From assembly GCA_035048495.1 (NCBI GenBank), contig CM068546.1:35234674-35298673 (forward strand): a stretch of DNA of 64,000 bases. Reading direction: 5' to 3'. The DNA comes from Euptelea pleiosperma (taxonomy: Eukaryota; Streptophyta; Magnoliopsida; Ranunculales; Eupteleaceae). The position numbers and the translations under genes were made by a program. Numbering within the stretch: position 1 is the first letter of the stretch; every line of letters starts with the position of its first letter. This document shows, in pieces, positions 52,619 to 62,804 of this stretch. Below the pieces are notes generated by a model. That model was not told where the DNA came from, did no database searches, and saw only the letters and a list, made by a program, of their open reading frames with translations.

Positions 52619-55600
52619 TTATTGATAGAAAATCCGCATATTAAATGCGTTCCACGGTCTTTCAAATACATCTCCGTCTTGTGTCTTCAGGTAATAAGCC
52701 CCGTTCTGCCCAATCCTGTCAATAAGGTAAGGACCTTCCCAATTGGCCCCCAATTTGCCACTCCCGGGCTCCCTTGTATTGTCAAATACTTTTCTCAGTA
52801 CCAAATCTCCAACTTTGAAGGTCCTGCGTCTGACGCGGCGATCATATGACCGTTTGATAGTTTGCTGATAATTAGCCAATCTCACAACTGCCTGTTCCCG
52901 ACGCTCTTCTAGCAAGTCATTGTCCCGAGCCAATATTCCTTCATTCTGCCCAGTATTGACAGCCTGAGTCCGAGATGTCGGGATAACAACTTCTGTAGGG
53001 ATTACTGCCTCTGATCCATAAGCCAGAGAAAATGGAGATTCCCCTGTAGTTCTTCTCGGGGTAGTTCGATATGCCCAGAGTACTCCTGACAATTCTTCCG
53101 CCCATTTTCCCTTTGCTCGATCTAACCTCTTCTTCAAGTTTTCGAGTATAACTCGATTTGCTCTCTCGGCAAGTCCGTTACTCTGGGGGTATCTTGGGGC
53201 AGATAGTCTTTTCTTTATATTCAAAGCCTGACACAGAGCTTTCACCTCGGTGGAATCAAATTGGGTTCCGTTATCTGTGACTATCTCTTCTGGAATGCCG
53301 AACCGGCAGATGATATTCTCCCATAAGAACCTCTTCACATGCGAAGACTGTACTTGAACTAACGGCACTGCCTCGATCCACTTTGTGAAGTAATCCGTGG
53401 CCACCAATAAGAATCTCACATTCCCTGGGGCTGTCGGGAATGGTCCCATTATATCTAGTCCCCATTTCGCAAATGGCCATGGACTGAATACAGGATGCAG
53501 CTCTTCGGCGGGAACCTTTATCAATGGAGAATATTTCTGACACTTCTCACATTTCTTCACCAGCAATTTGGCATCTTTCTGCATGTAGGGCCAAAAATAA
53601 CCTTGGCTGAGAGCTTTATGTGCCAAGGTCCTCGCCCCCGAGTGATTTCCACATTCCCCCGCGTGTATCTCATGAAGAACTTGCTGAGATTCTCTGGGGG
53701 TAAGACATTTAAGGAGAGGACCTGATGCTGATTTCCTGTAGAGATCTTGGCCTACCATGATATACCTTCTTCCAAGCCTCTGAATTCTCTTTGCGGCATC
53801 TCTCCCAGAAGGGAGTTCTCCATGCTGTAAATACCTTCGAAAATCGTCCATCCAACTTGGCTCATGATCAACCTCCACCGGGGCCAGATAAACTTCAAGA
53901 GGTGAATGAATACTCGGAAATTCCTGATAGTCCACGGATATAGTTCTTGATTCAGCCCCTCCCATCATAGTAGATAAATAGGCCAAAGCATCAGCATGCC
54001 GATTTTCCATCCTTGGTAACTGATGAATTTTTATGTTACCAAATCGCTCAGCTAAATGTTGAACAATATCTAAATAAGCTGCCATCCTCTCATCTCGGGC
54101 TAGATATGTCCCAGCAAACTGACTGACGACCAGCTGTGAATCAGTATAAGCGGTAATGTCTGTTATCCCGAGATCAAGTGCTGTCTGGAGTCCCGAAATC
54201 ATTGCTTCATATTCTGCTTCGTTATTGGATGCCACGAACCCGAATTTAACAGATTTTTCCAATCTAGTATTCTCAGGTGTGACCAGAACGACTCCTACAC
54301 CTGATCCGTTCTCATTGGCTGATCCATCAGTAAACAATCTCCATCCCGTCTTGGGATTCAACATCTCTGGCATCTCGGGAAGTGGAAGAACTTCTCTGTC
54401 CTCGCCCCCAAGATCTGCCACATCTTGAACTGGGAAGTCGGCCAAAAACCCTGCCAAGGCATGTCCCTTCTCAGATGTTCTTGGTGAGAACTGAATGTCG
54501 TATTGAGCCAAATAAATGGCCCATTTAGCCATTCTCCCTGACAAATCGATCTTACCGAGTATAGATTTCAAAGGATGCTCTGTGTAAACCGTAATAGTCC
54601 TGCCTTCAAAGTAGGGTTTAAGACGTCTCGAAGCATAAATCAAAGCCAAAGCAGCTTTCTCGATTGTGGCATATCTCGTTTCTGCCCCAATCAAAGTCTT
54701 ACTGGTGAAATATACTGGTCGTTCTTCCCGATCGAGCTCACGGAAGAGAACGGCGCTAATGGATTCATCTGTGGTAGCCAAATAAAGACCCAGAGGCTCC
54801 CCTTGATCAGGTTTAGAAAGAATCGGAGGTTGTGAGAGATAATGTTTGAGCTTTTGAAAGGCTTCATCACACTCTTCAGTCCAGTCAAATCTTCCATTCT
54901 TCTTCAAGAGCCTGAATAAAGGTCTGCATCTATCTGACGATCTCGCTATGAAGCGATTCAATGCTGCTATTCTCCCGGCAAGCTTTTGGACTTCCTTCCT
55001 GTTCTTCGGTGAAGGCATATCTGTCAAAGCCCTGATCTGTTCGGGATTAGCTTCAATTCCTCGCCTCGTAATGAGATAACCTAGAAATTTCCCTGAGGTC
55101 ACTCCAAAGACGCACTTGGCAGGATTGAGTTTCATTTGATACTCTCGAAGACGATCAAATGTTCTCCCGAGATCTCCCAGATGTAATTCCCGGGTCCTTG
55201 TTTTAACCATCATATCGTCTATATACACTTCCATCGTCACGCCAATCATATCATGGAACATTTTATTAACGAGACGTTGGTAAGTGGCTCCCGCATTCTT
55301 GAGACCAAAAGGCATCACTCTGTAACAAAAGACGCCCCTATCAGTCGTGAAGGCTGTCATCTCCTGATCTGGCTCATACAGAGGGATCTGATTATAACCC
55401 GAATACCCATCCATGAAAGATAAGATCTCATATCCCGAGGTTGCGTCAACCAGTTGATCAATCCTCGGCAAAGGATATGGATCTTTAGGGCAGGCTTTAT
55501 TCAAGTGTGTGAAGTCTATGCAGACTCTGATTTTCCCATTCTTCTTCGGAACAGCCACTATGTTGGCTAACCATTGTGCATTGTTGACTTCGCGGATGAA

Positions 55601-55972
55601 TCCGGCCTCCAGGAGTTTATCAATCTCTTCCTGGACTGCCTGCTGCTTCTCTGGAGCAATCCTCCGAGGTCTCTGTTTCACAGGTAAATGATCTCTATTT
55701 ACCTGTAGATGGTGGCAGGAAATGTCGGGAGAAATACCCGGCATATCGTTAAATGACCATGCGAAAACATCCATATAAGATTTGAGAAAATCAGTGAAGG
55801 ATATTTTTTCTTCCGCAGATAATCCAGCCCCGATATAAGTATACTTTGGGTTTTCCTCACTACCGAGGTTAACCTGATCAGTCTTCTCAACTGTGGGACT
55901 TGTCCCTTGCTCAATGTCACCTTCCCGGGTCAGCGCAGTCTGCTCCAGACTTGCCGGGATGCGCTCTAATTG
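52619..55972 (-). CDS. pol polyprotein: RT, RNase H, second RNase H, integrase
   Basis: Same frame as gag-protease and open from the UAG at 55973-55975. The first Met is at 55774 (1,051 residues from there). Positions counted from that Met: reverse transcriptase with FMDGYSGYNQI near 120 and YIDD at 184-187; first RNase H about 325-450; archaeal-type RNase H about 478-605 with FTDGSA (D483), NNEAEYEA (Glu ~519), TDSQ (D545) and RHADALA (D595); integrase with an HHCC zinc finger (H701/H711/C742/C745 region) and the catalytic triad D774, D834, E870, which has the classic 35-residue spacing. Translation is probably by readthrough of UAG. No frameshift or other stop was seen. Confidence 0.93.
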   Translation of the reverse strand, partial: QLERIPASLEQTALTREGDIEQGTSPTVEKTDQVNLGSEENPKYTYIGAGLSAEEKISFTDFLKSYMDVFAWSFNDMPGISPDISCHHLQVNRDHLPVKQRPRRIAPEKQQAVQEEIDKLLEAGFIREVNNAQWLANIVAVPKKNGKIRVCIDFTHLNKACPKDPYPLPRIDQLVDATSGYEILSFMDGYSGYNQIPLYEPDQEMTAFTTDRGVFCYRVMPFGLKNAGATYQRLVNKMFHDMIGVTMEVYIDDMMVKTRTRELHLGDLGRTFDRLREYQMKLNPAKCVFGVTSGKFLGYLITRRGIEANPEQIRALTDMPSPKNRKEVQKLAGRIAALNRFIARSSDRCRPLFRLLKKNGRFDWTEECDEAFQKLKHYLSQPPILSKPDQGEPLGLYLATTDESISAVLFRELDREERPVYFTSKTLIGAETRYATIEKAALALIYASRRLKPYFEGRTITVYTEHPLKSILGKIDLSGRMAKWAIYLAQYDIQFSPRTSEKGHALAGFLADFPVQDVADLGGEDREVLPLPEMPEMLNPKTGWRLFTDGSANENGSGVGVVLVTPENTRLEKSVKFGFVASNNEAEYEAMISGLQTALDLGITDITAYTDSQLVVSQFAGTYLARDERMAAYLDIVQHLAERFGNIKIHQLPRMENRHADALAYLSTMMGGAESRTISVDYQEFPSIHSPLEVYLAPVEVDHEPSWMDDFRRYLQHGELPSGRDAAKRIQRLGRRYIMVGQDLYRKSASGPLLKCLTPRESQQVLHEIHAGECGNHSGARTLAHKALSQGYFWPYMQKDAKLLVKKCEKCQKYSPLIKVPAEELHPVFSPWPFAKWGLDIMGPFPTAPGNVRFLLVATDYFTKWIEAVPLVQVQSSHVKRFLWENIICRFGIPEEIVTDNGTQFDSTEVKALCQALNIKKRLSAPRYPQSNGLAERANRVILENLKKRLDRAKGKWAEELSGVLWAYRTTPRRTTGESPFSLAYGSEAVIPTEVVIPTSRTQAVNTGQNEGILARDNDLLEERREQAVVRLANYQQTIKRSYDRRVRRRTFKVGDLVLRKVFDNTREPGSGKLGANWEGPYLIDRIGQNGAYYLKTQDGDVFERPWNAFNMRIFYQ

Positions 55973-55975
55973 CTA
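55973..55975 (-). promoter_or_regulatory. in-frame UAG with readthrough context between gag-protease and pol
   Basis: On the element strand the codons are AAA TAG CAA TTA. The six bases after the stop fit CAR-YYA, the context that gives UAG readthrough in tobamoviruses and, reportedly, some plant retroelements. I read codon by codon from 55972 to 55774 and found no other stop before the pol Met, so gag and pol form one frame broken only here. Confidence 0.75.
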
Positions 55976-58165
55976 TTTTTCCATAACAACGGACGAAGTT
56001 CCCCCTCCATGATGATCCTCCAGGACTGGGACCTGCTTCGATTTCAGGGCCATGGCATAGCATTTTGCCGAGATGGCCTGATCTCCCTTGAGCTCCATAA
56101 TCCCGTGAGCAGTCGGGAATCGGAACAATTGATGATAAGTAGACGGTACCCCCTTGACTTCATGTATCCAACCTCTCCCCAAGATGCCGTTGTAGGGGGA
56201 TGGTGTATCTAGAACAAGAAATTCGACCATGGACGTGATCGGTCCAGTCTTTACTGGCAGAATTATCTTTCCCATTGCATATTCTCTCTGGCCATTGAAT
56301 CCGACCAGAGGAACATTGCTCTGGATGAGATCTGACGGGTTAAAACCCATCTTTCGATAAGCCTCTGCAAATAAAATCTCTGCTGAGCTCCCCGGATCAA
56401 TCAACAGACGCTTCACCTCATAATTACCGACAGGCAAAGTGAGCACTAGCGCGTCTGAATGTGGATGATCTACTCCCACGAGATCTTTGTCGGAGAAGAA
56501 AATCGCTGCGTCAGTGTTCTCCATCATCTCCACGGGATCTGTGATTCTAGGTCCCATTGACAGGTGCAAGATCTCATTCAGGTGTTCAACCTTCCTGATT
56601 TTAATCCTGTCCACCCTCTCTGTCTCTCCATGGGATAGTTGCCGTCCTCCCCCGTGTATCACATCAATTACCAACCCACGCTCTTGCTGTTTAACGGGGT
56701 TCTTATCCTTCTTGAGAACCTCGGCTCCAGCTACTGCCCCAGTCGTGCTGGCAATAAACTGTTGCAAAAAGCCTTGGTTAATCAGGTCCTCAATCTTATG
56801 CTTCAGCGCCCAGCATTTATTGGTTATGTGCCCTGCTTCTTGGTGGAAGGCACAGAACAGATTCATATCTCTGTCTCCCTTCAAATCCGGCCTCATTGGT
56901 CGGGGATATTGGAGATACTTCTCGTTCTTAATCAGATCAAATATCTGACTAATGGTCTTGTTCAAGGATGTAAAAATCCTTCTCTCTCGACGGGGATACT
57001 GCCCCGTGCTCCCCGACTTCTCTGGTACCTTCACGGGAATCTCTGCCGTCGTGATGATCTCAGCTACAGCTTTTTGCTTCCCCTTCGAAATTTTGCTGGA
57101 GGTCGGGGCCTTCTTCACTTCATTCACTGATATAGCCACTCCTGGGCCTCGCTGGAGTGTGTCGTCCTCAAGTTTAGAGTATTTCTCTACTCGAAGAAAC
57201 AGGGCTTCCATATTCACTGGCCTATTCTTCGTTAGAGACATGTATAGTCCAGAACTCGTGGATAATGCCTTGCGAAAGGCTGTAACGGCATGCTTATCAT
57301 CACAGTCTTCCACTGTGGTCATGAGAGTACGGAATCTCTTTGTAAAATCTCGCAAGGTTTCTTTCTGATCACAATGTACATTAAATAGCACATCGACATC
57401 ATTCTTATGTAATCTGTTGCAAGAATATCGAGTGATGAAGAGAGTACTCAACTTTGTGAAGTCAGAAATGGTTCGGGGGGCTATCTGGTTAAACCAGATC
57501 AATGCATCGTCGCTTAAAGTGGAAGGGAACATCCTGCAGAGGAGTTCGTCTTGAAACTCCCACATCGTCATCGCCTTTCTGAAGCGAAGTACGTGATTCA
57601 CAGGATCTGTCTCTCCTGTGAATATCGAAAATTTAGGATAAGAAAAAGATTTTGGGGCACGGTATCCCTGTATCTCTTCTGTAAAAGGAGAATCTCTAGG
57701 AATTCTCGTTGCCATTGCTGTCATTCTATCAGCCAATGTTTCTTTCTTTCCCATCATTTCAGCTACTAGATCAGCTATCTGCTTCCTGGTTTCTGGCTGA
57801 ATATGATCCGAGCTTCGCTGGCAGGAAGACTCGGCTTTATGACGCTTCTCTGGAAGCGGAATATGTGAATCTCCACGTCTACTACGTGGATTTCGCAAGA
57901 CAGATTCCTCTGAATTCGATCTGTCTGAATGGAAATGACTTTTCTCCTGGTGACTACGCCCTGCTGCACCAGATGTATAATCACCAGTTCGTTCAACAGT
58001 CATCCGCTGCTTCAACTCCTCATTCTCTTCGCGCAATTGGGCAATCATCTTCTGCTGATTGTCCAATTCTCTCGCTCTTCTCCCCTCCGTAATAGCATCT
58101 CTGAGATCGCTAGTCGGATTCTTCTCTCGTCCATTCCTGAGACCTGTGCGTCTGGTATCCACCAT
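55973..58165 (-). CDS. gag-protease polyprotein of the Tat element
   Basis: 730 residues from MVDTRRTGLRNGREK. The upstream in-frame Met at 58264 lies within the LTR and is not used here. The N-terminus has a charged coiled coil (LDNQQKMIAQLREENEEL). The retrotransposon gag domain follows (ALIWFNQIAPRTISDF, ETLRDFTKRFRTLM). A CAFHQEAGHITNKC motif at about residue 435 is the C-x2-H-x4-H-x4-C zinc knuckle variant usual in Tat gag. An aspartic protease has its active site near residue 589 as LIDPGSSAEIL, with Pro where Thr/Ser is commonest. The C-terminus leads to MEK-stop with pol in the same frame. Confidence 0.92.
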   Translation of the reverse strand: MVDTRRTGLRNGREKNPTSDLRDAITEGRRARELDNQQKMIAQLREENEELKQRMTVERTGDYTSGAAGRSHQEKSHFHSDRSNSEESVLRNPRSRRGDSHIPLPEKRHKAESSCQRSSDHIQPETRKQIADLVAEMMGKKETLADRMTAMATRIPRDSPFTEEIQGYRAPKSFSYPKFSIFTGETDPVNHVLRFRKAMTMWEFQDELLCRMFPSTLSDDALIWFNQIAPRTISDFTKLSTLFITRYSCNRLHKNDVDVLFNVHCDQKETLRDFTKRFRTLMTTVEDCDDKHAVTAFRKALSTSSGLYMSLTKNRPVNMEALFLRVEKYSKLEDDTLQRGPGVAISVNEVKKAPTSSKISKGKQKAVAEIITTAEIPVKVPEKSGSTGQYPRRERRIFTSLNKTISQIFDLIKNEKYLQYPRPMRPDLKGDRDMNLFCAFHQEAGHITNKCWALKHKIEDLINQGFLQQFIASTTGAVAGAEVLKKDKNPVKQQERGLVIDVIHGGGRQLSHGETERVDRIKIRKVEHLNEILHLSMGPRITDPVEMMENTDAAIFFSDKDLVGVDHPHSDALVLTLPVGNYEVKRLLIDPGSSAEILFAEAYRKMGFNPSDLIQSNVPLVGFNGQREYAMGKIILPVKTGPITSMVEFLVLDTPSPYNGILGRGWIHEVKGVPSTYHQLFRFPTAHGIMELKGDQAISAKCYAMALKSKQVPVLEDHHGGGTSSVVMEK

Positions 58166-58213
58166 TGTTCGAATCGAATATCTCTTAGAACGGAAAACTT
58201 CTAGTCGTTCCCA

Positions 58214-58225
58214 CAGACGGCGCCA
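58214..58225 (-). other. primer-binding site
   Basis: TGGCGCCGTCTG on the element strand, five bases after the 5' LTR end. TGGCGCCGT matches the 3' end complement of tRNA-Asp as commonly listed for plant LTR elements; the tRNA assignment is from memory. Confidence 0.7.
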
Positions 58226-58230
58226 AAAGA

Positions 58231-59586
58231 TGTGGGGGAAAAATATCTGATCTAACCCACACAATCTTTGAGGTCAGACGATTCGGATTGTGGTGATGAT
58301 CGGACGACTCTGATGCTCCAGGATGAAACTGCTTTCTCCTCTGCGAAGGATAGGATGATCTCCAGATGAGATTTGGTTGTACCTGTTGACAAGGCTCCGA
58401 CGCTCAAGTCAGCTTGGGAAATGTAACAGGTTTTAGGAAATAGTAAAAGATTTCAGAGTTTAAGCTATCTGGATCTGGAGAGCAAGATCCTCTTCTCAGT
58501 TCTGAAGGTCTTGTATTTATAGCCTTGGAACTGGCGTGACTCACCTTCCACGTGTCTAGTCATTATCAGTCAATGATGACTCAGATAGATTCTGTTATAA
58601 AACAGAATCTGTCGGTTTAAACTTTGACTTTCTTGATTCAGTTATACCTGAAATAACTGAAATAATACTGAGGTGGCATCCTCCGTGTCAGGTGTTCAGA
58701 TAAGGTGATGTCGAATCCGTGATAATTCAACTAGCTGCCACGTGGCCAATATTCATTAGTTAAGAAATCGATGGTATTCAGAATACTTACCTCGTATGTA
58801 AGAGATCATGCCACGTAAGTCATTTGACATTATCTGGCTTTGACGGGATGATATTGAAATAGATCCCGTCAAGCAAGTCTGATGACCTTGTCGGAAAAAT
58901 GCATCCAGCCAATAATTTTGACCTTGCGGGGAGGATGTCCCGGGATGAGATGTTCAGAGTTCCCGGGAATCTATACTTTGAGTTGCCATGATGATTTCCC
59001 GGGATGACATATTTGGAGTTCCCGGGATGATATACCTGAGTTGCCAAGATGAGTTCCCGGGATTACATGTTTGGAATTCCCGGGATGATACACTTGAATT
59101 GCCAGGATGAGTTCCCGGGATGACATGTTTGGAATTCCCGGGATGATACACTTGAATTGCCAGGATGAGTTCCCGGGATGACATGTTTGGAATTCCCGGG
59201 ATGATATACTTGAGTTTTCCCGGGAAGAGAACCTTGATTTCCCGGGATGAGATTGTAGAAGATCCCGTCTATCCAGTTGATCTCGGTGGGATGAGACTCA
59301 TCAATATGTCGGGCAAGATTGAATACTTCCCGACATATTAAAGGTTGAGACGCTAATATTCTCTGTCAGCATCACTTCCATGTGTCGATAAAACAATCCT
59401 GACACGTGGCATTTCCAAATAATGGAAATCGAGCGACACGATTGGCAGTTTATTGCTCTTGATGATGATTCCAGCGCATTAACTCTCGCGTGCTGTCTTC
59501 TAACACGCGTCGTGTATTTGAAACCGCACGTGCTAAGCCAGAGATACGTGTCCAATTTTGACTAGCTGGAAAATACGGCACCCACA
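58231..59586 (-). repeat. 5' LTR of the Tat element
   Basis: 1,356 bp, one difference from the 3' LTR by my comparison (A at 59419). It contains the same 58-bp CCCGGG subrepeats (58935-59255). It faces away from SEC15B in the sense that a SEC15B readthrough transcript would enter this LTR in sense orientation. Confidence 0.94.
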
Positions 59587-59591
59587 CGCCT
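59587..59591. repeat. target-site duplication CGCCT, right
   Basis: Partner of 46916-46920. Confidence 0.93.
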
Positions 59592-59610
59592 CATTAAAAT
59601 CATCTTCTAC

Positions 59611-59616
59611 TTTATT
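59611..59616 (-). terminator. likely SEC15B poly(A) signal
   Basis: AATAAA on the minus strand, about 263 bp after the SEC15B stop and only 20 bp before the target duplication of the Tat element. The insertion lies at or just beyond the expected cleavage site. Confidence 0.5.
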
Positions 59617-59878
59617 ACATCCACACAGAGAAAATAGTTACAAATAACAGAATTTCAATGAATATGGCTTAAAGTAATTAAATATAACAACCAACTGGAA
59701 AACTATGAAAGATACATACACAACGGGATTAGCATAGCCCGGGATACAATCTGACACCAACAACTGCTAGGGATTATGAGTAAGTAAGCAAAGTTAGCAA
59801 TTAACCACAATGAGATTACACAAGCCACAGTAAAAAAAGGAAAAAAGAACAAATTCTCTTACGTATAGTCTGTACAGT

Positions 59879-62302
59879 TCAGCTCACATCCTTGAGTCTC
59901 TTTATCAAAGCATCCAGGGACTTTTTATTCGGATTCTGCTTGAGCCCCCTCCCTCCAAAGCTTCCAAACAGTCGATCTGAAGGATCCCTTAACTTCTCCG
60001 AAATTGTAACTACTTTCCTATAATCCAAAGTATTATAACTCCTTTCCCTGATCACCGGATTCAGAAAATTCTCTGGATGATTGCTCAAAAGCAAATTAAT
60101 CAATTGCCTTGACTCGGTCAGTGCCGACTTCAACTGTTTTGTATCCGCATCTGGAAAAAGATGAGCTAGGTTATCTGCAAATGATTCCAACGACCGTATA
60201 TCCCCATCAATCCCCATAACAGCATTTACACTGAACCTCTTAACGGAATCCCCAAGAAAAACCCCTACAATCTTCTCCGATATGTAAGAAAGAACATCTT
60301 GTAAAACCCTTTTAAGTACTTGAACCGGCAGTATTTGCTGGGCAGTAGAAACCAGCGTCTCTAAATATATAATCACTTCATTTAAATATTCATTCCCATT
60401 CTGTGGAGGAGGTTCATCAGCCATCCAATTCACATTCTCCAACAATGTCATGAACCCATCGACCTTGGTTTTGAGCATCCCGGAAAGCATCTCTTCTGCA
60501 GCATCACGGGCATTGTTTAGAGTAAACTGCCGTCTTCCCCTCTCTGCCATTCTCAACGGAATGCCTGAAAGCTGTGCGGCATGACGGAAGAAGAAATCAC
60601 AAGCCCGCTCTAGAACTGCCATGTTAGCAGCCATCTGCATTGCTTGGGAGACCCCATGAACTGATGAATTTATAAGCTTCACCAGTGCCCCATCCAAGAC
60701 CTCGTTCAGAAGCCGGTCCAAATACTTCTTAACAACATCATAGAAATCCATCTGTCCACCATATGACATGAAACTTACAGAATCCTCAATAAAGGATCGG
60801 ACAATGCGGCAGCAATCTGGTACTGTAGACGAAAAGGGTGCAACAAAGGGGAACGCCGGGATTATATCAGAGGTCTGTATCTGAAACGACAAAACATTCA
60901 TCGAGTACTCATACTCCTTTTTCATCATCATTTGCTCAAACTTATCCGCAGCAAGTGCCTCTCCTATCAATTTCCGACAATCAGACAGCAAGAGCTCATG
61001 GTACTTGTCTCTGTGCTTGCTCAGGACATCGAGCAATGCATCAACAGGGTATCCATACCTACGCAGAGTCACACCAAGCAAACTAACATAATCTTTTATC
61101 AACAATAGATGATTAGCAGTTTGCATCCTAGAGAACTGATCCTCTAAAACAGAACACATTTTATTAACTGCAGTCTCCCATAGGTTTTCAACTTCAAGCT
61201 TCGAAATCAACCCACCACCAGTCCTTAAAATCCGATCTTCCACTACAAAGAATCCAGCAATTTGTGCAAAGAATGTCTGATGTGATTCAAGAAAAGGAGT
61301 CATCGAAGATACCTGGAAATCCGACGTCAATTGAAGCTTCCGATTCTCGAAATAATATTTCTTGAACCGATCTTCGAGCCCTAGGGTTTGGTGAATGTGA
61401 TAAGCTCTATACAACGGCGTCAAATCAAACCCAAACACACCACTTCCACCATTACTGTACTTATCCCTTCCTTCATCTCCTACTCCACTACCACCATCCT
61501 CCTCATCATCTTCTTCTTCTAGAGCATAAACACAGTCCCTCAAGCTCAATCTACTCTGCTCCTCTGCTTGGCGCTGCTTGATCCGAAGCTCTTCTTCTCT
61601 CTGTCTCGCCGACGATGCCTGTCCGATTGCCAATTGCCCTAAATTGCGGCTCACAATGCGGATCTCAACAAGCCAATCACCGAATTCTTTACTGATCCTT
61701 CGCTCAATATGCGATCGGATCGCTGGGATCTGCTTCTCGAGCATTCTCCGAACCGTCAGCGATGGTGTTTTATCGAGAAAATCCCTCTCGATCGCATCGA
61801 CACACTTCAAGGCCATATAGAAATTGTTACCAGAGATATGGAAATTCGCTCGCGAACAAAGTTCCATCAATCGAATACAGGTCTGAACAGAGTCGAGAGT
61901 AAGAGCGACGTTCTGGCTCACGTTTTGAGCTTCGACGTAGGCGTCGAGGGCGGTAAGGAGCGGACCGGCGACGGACTGTAAAACTGTGTTGGAATGTGAG
62001 AGAGATGACTTGAGGGAATCAACGTCGGAGAGGAGAGATCTGAGATCATCAACGGCCATGATGAAATCTTGGTAGTGGGCCTTACAGACCTCTTCGATCT
62101 CTGATTCTTTTGATCTGGAGAAGTGGCGGAGGTGGTGGAGGAGGGTTTCGGGTTTGCCAGAGGCGAAGGCTTTCCGTACGGACGGGCCTAAATCCTCCCC
62201 GTTACAGATCTCCGAGGAGATGAGGAGTTGATCAAGCTTGTCGGAGGAATCCCCGTCGTTAGTGACGGGGGCGACTTTCCGTCTCACCTTCGACGATTGC
62301 AT
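59879..62302 (-). CDS. SEC15B: exocyst complex component SEC15B
   Basis: An intronless frame of 807 residues starting MQSSKVRRKVAPV. SEC15 is a subunit of the octameric exocyst, which tethers secretory vesicles to the plasma membrane; plant SEC15 works in polarised secretion and cell-wall deposition. The N-terminal helical part (SSEICNGEDLGPSVRKAFASGKPETLL, then SLLSDVDSLKSSLSHSN) and the C-terminal Sec15 domain (DFYDVVKKYLDRLLNEVLDGAL, ACDFFFRHAAQLSGIPLRMAERGRRQF, VNAVMGIDGDIRSLESFAD) follow the family. An acidic insert EEEDDEEDGGSG near residue 265 is probably a disordered loop. Intronless structure and length (about 790-810) match plant SEC15B. A CCCTCT-type repeat lies in its leader (62390-62430 region). 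Intact. Confidence 0.95.
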   Translation of the reverse strand: MQSSKVRRKVAPVTNDGDSSDKLDQLLISSEICNGEDLGPSVRKAFASGKPETLLHHLRHFSRSKESEIEEVCKAHYQDFIMAVDDLRSLLSDVDSLKSSLSHSNTVLQSVAGPLLTALDAYVEAQNVSQNVALTLDSVQTCIRLMELCSRANFHISGNNFYMALKCVDAIERDFLDKTPSLTVRRMLEKQIPAIRSHIERRISKEFGDWLVEIRIVSRNLGQLAIGQASSARQREEELRIKQRQAEEQSRLSLRDCVYALEEEDDEEDGGSGVGDEGRDKYSNGGSGVFGFDLTPLYRAYHIHQTLGLEDRFKKYYFENRKLQLTSDFQVSSMTPFLESHQTFFAQIAGFFVVEDRILRTGGGLISKLEVENLWETAVNKMCSVLEDQFSRMQTANHLLLIKDYVSLLGVTLRRYGYPVDALLDVLSKHRDKYHELLLSDCRKLIGEALAADKFEQMMMKKEYEYSMNVLSFQIQTSDIIPAFPFVAPFSSTVPDCCRIVRSFIEDSVSFMSYGGQMDFYDVVKKYLDRLLNEVLDGALVKLINSSVHGVSQAMQMAANMAVLERACDFFFRHAAQLSGIPLRMAERGRRQFTLNNARDAAEEMLSGMLKTKVDGFMTLLENVNWMADEPPPQNGNEYLNEVIIYLETLVSTAQQILPVQVLKRVLQDVLSYISEKIVGVFLGDSVKRFSVNAVMGIDGDIRSLESFADNLAHLFPDADTKQLKSALTESRQLINLLLSNHPENFLNPVIRERSYNTLDYRKVVTISEKLRDPSDRLFGSFGGRGLKQNPNKKSLDALIKRLKDVS

Positions 62303-62804
62303 CTTCGGTGGTTGTTCTTACAGGTGGACGGAAATCGTTAGGGTAACATCGAGATTGACGGAATCCGTCTGGGGGGGGGAGAAGATTTAGCAGAGAGGGG
62401 AGAGGGGAGAGGGGAGAGGGGAGGCGGCGATTTCACCCTTTCGTTTGTTTGGATTTTCAGTTCCAGTCTTCCAGATGAAATCGGCTGACTTCGACTTATT
62501 TGGGTTGACTAAAATACCACTGTAAATAGGTCCAATGCGTAGTGTGAAGGCAAGTATTTGGGCGGTTAAGAAGGGTAGTTCAGTAATATAGGGATCCGGC
62601 TACTGGTGTGGACGATTGGATGATTCTTTGACTTTGGTTCTATCTTTAAGACTGGTGTTCAGTTTTAAGACGCTACTACGGCGGTGTACGCCGGTTGTCG
62701 TATCTGTCGATGACGGAGATCTTTCTCTTTTCAGAGAAAAGCTGGCTGCCTGTACCCAGAGTCTAGGATTCTTCTCTGCACCTAAACATGAGAAAACATC
62801 TTGA
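62303..62804. other. leader, promoter and upstream region of SEC15B
   Basis: 62367-62375 is a G run on the plus strand, and 62393-62428 is five or so AGAGGGG repeats, which read as a CCCCTCT leader repeat in the gene's direction. ORFs at 62600-62884 have no recognised domain. Confidence 0.4.

Larger units (their letters stand above)
46921..59586 (-). mobile_element. complete Tat-lineage Ty3/gypsy LTR retrotransposon (12,666 bp)
   Basis: Sense is the minus strand: 5' LTR 58231-59586, primer-binding site 58214-58225, gag-protease, pol, 93-bp tandem array, antisense ORF, polypurine tract 48277-48296, 3' LTR 46921-48276. Both LTRs are 1,356 bp and run TGTGGG...CCCACA on each strand. By eye they differ at one base (48109 G, 59419 A). 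The second, archaeal-type RNase H after the first, together with an extra antisense ORF downstream of pol, places it in the Tat group (Ogre/Retand-like). All catalytic motifs seem intact, so it may be autonomous. Confidence 0.95.

Noticed and set aside
58166..58264. Upstream in-frame Met at 58264 as the gag start
   Set aside because: The codons before 58165 lie in the LTR and primer-binding site. The Met at 58165 gives a typical gag N-terminus.
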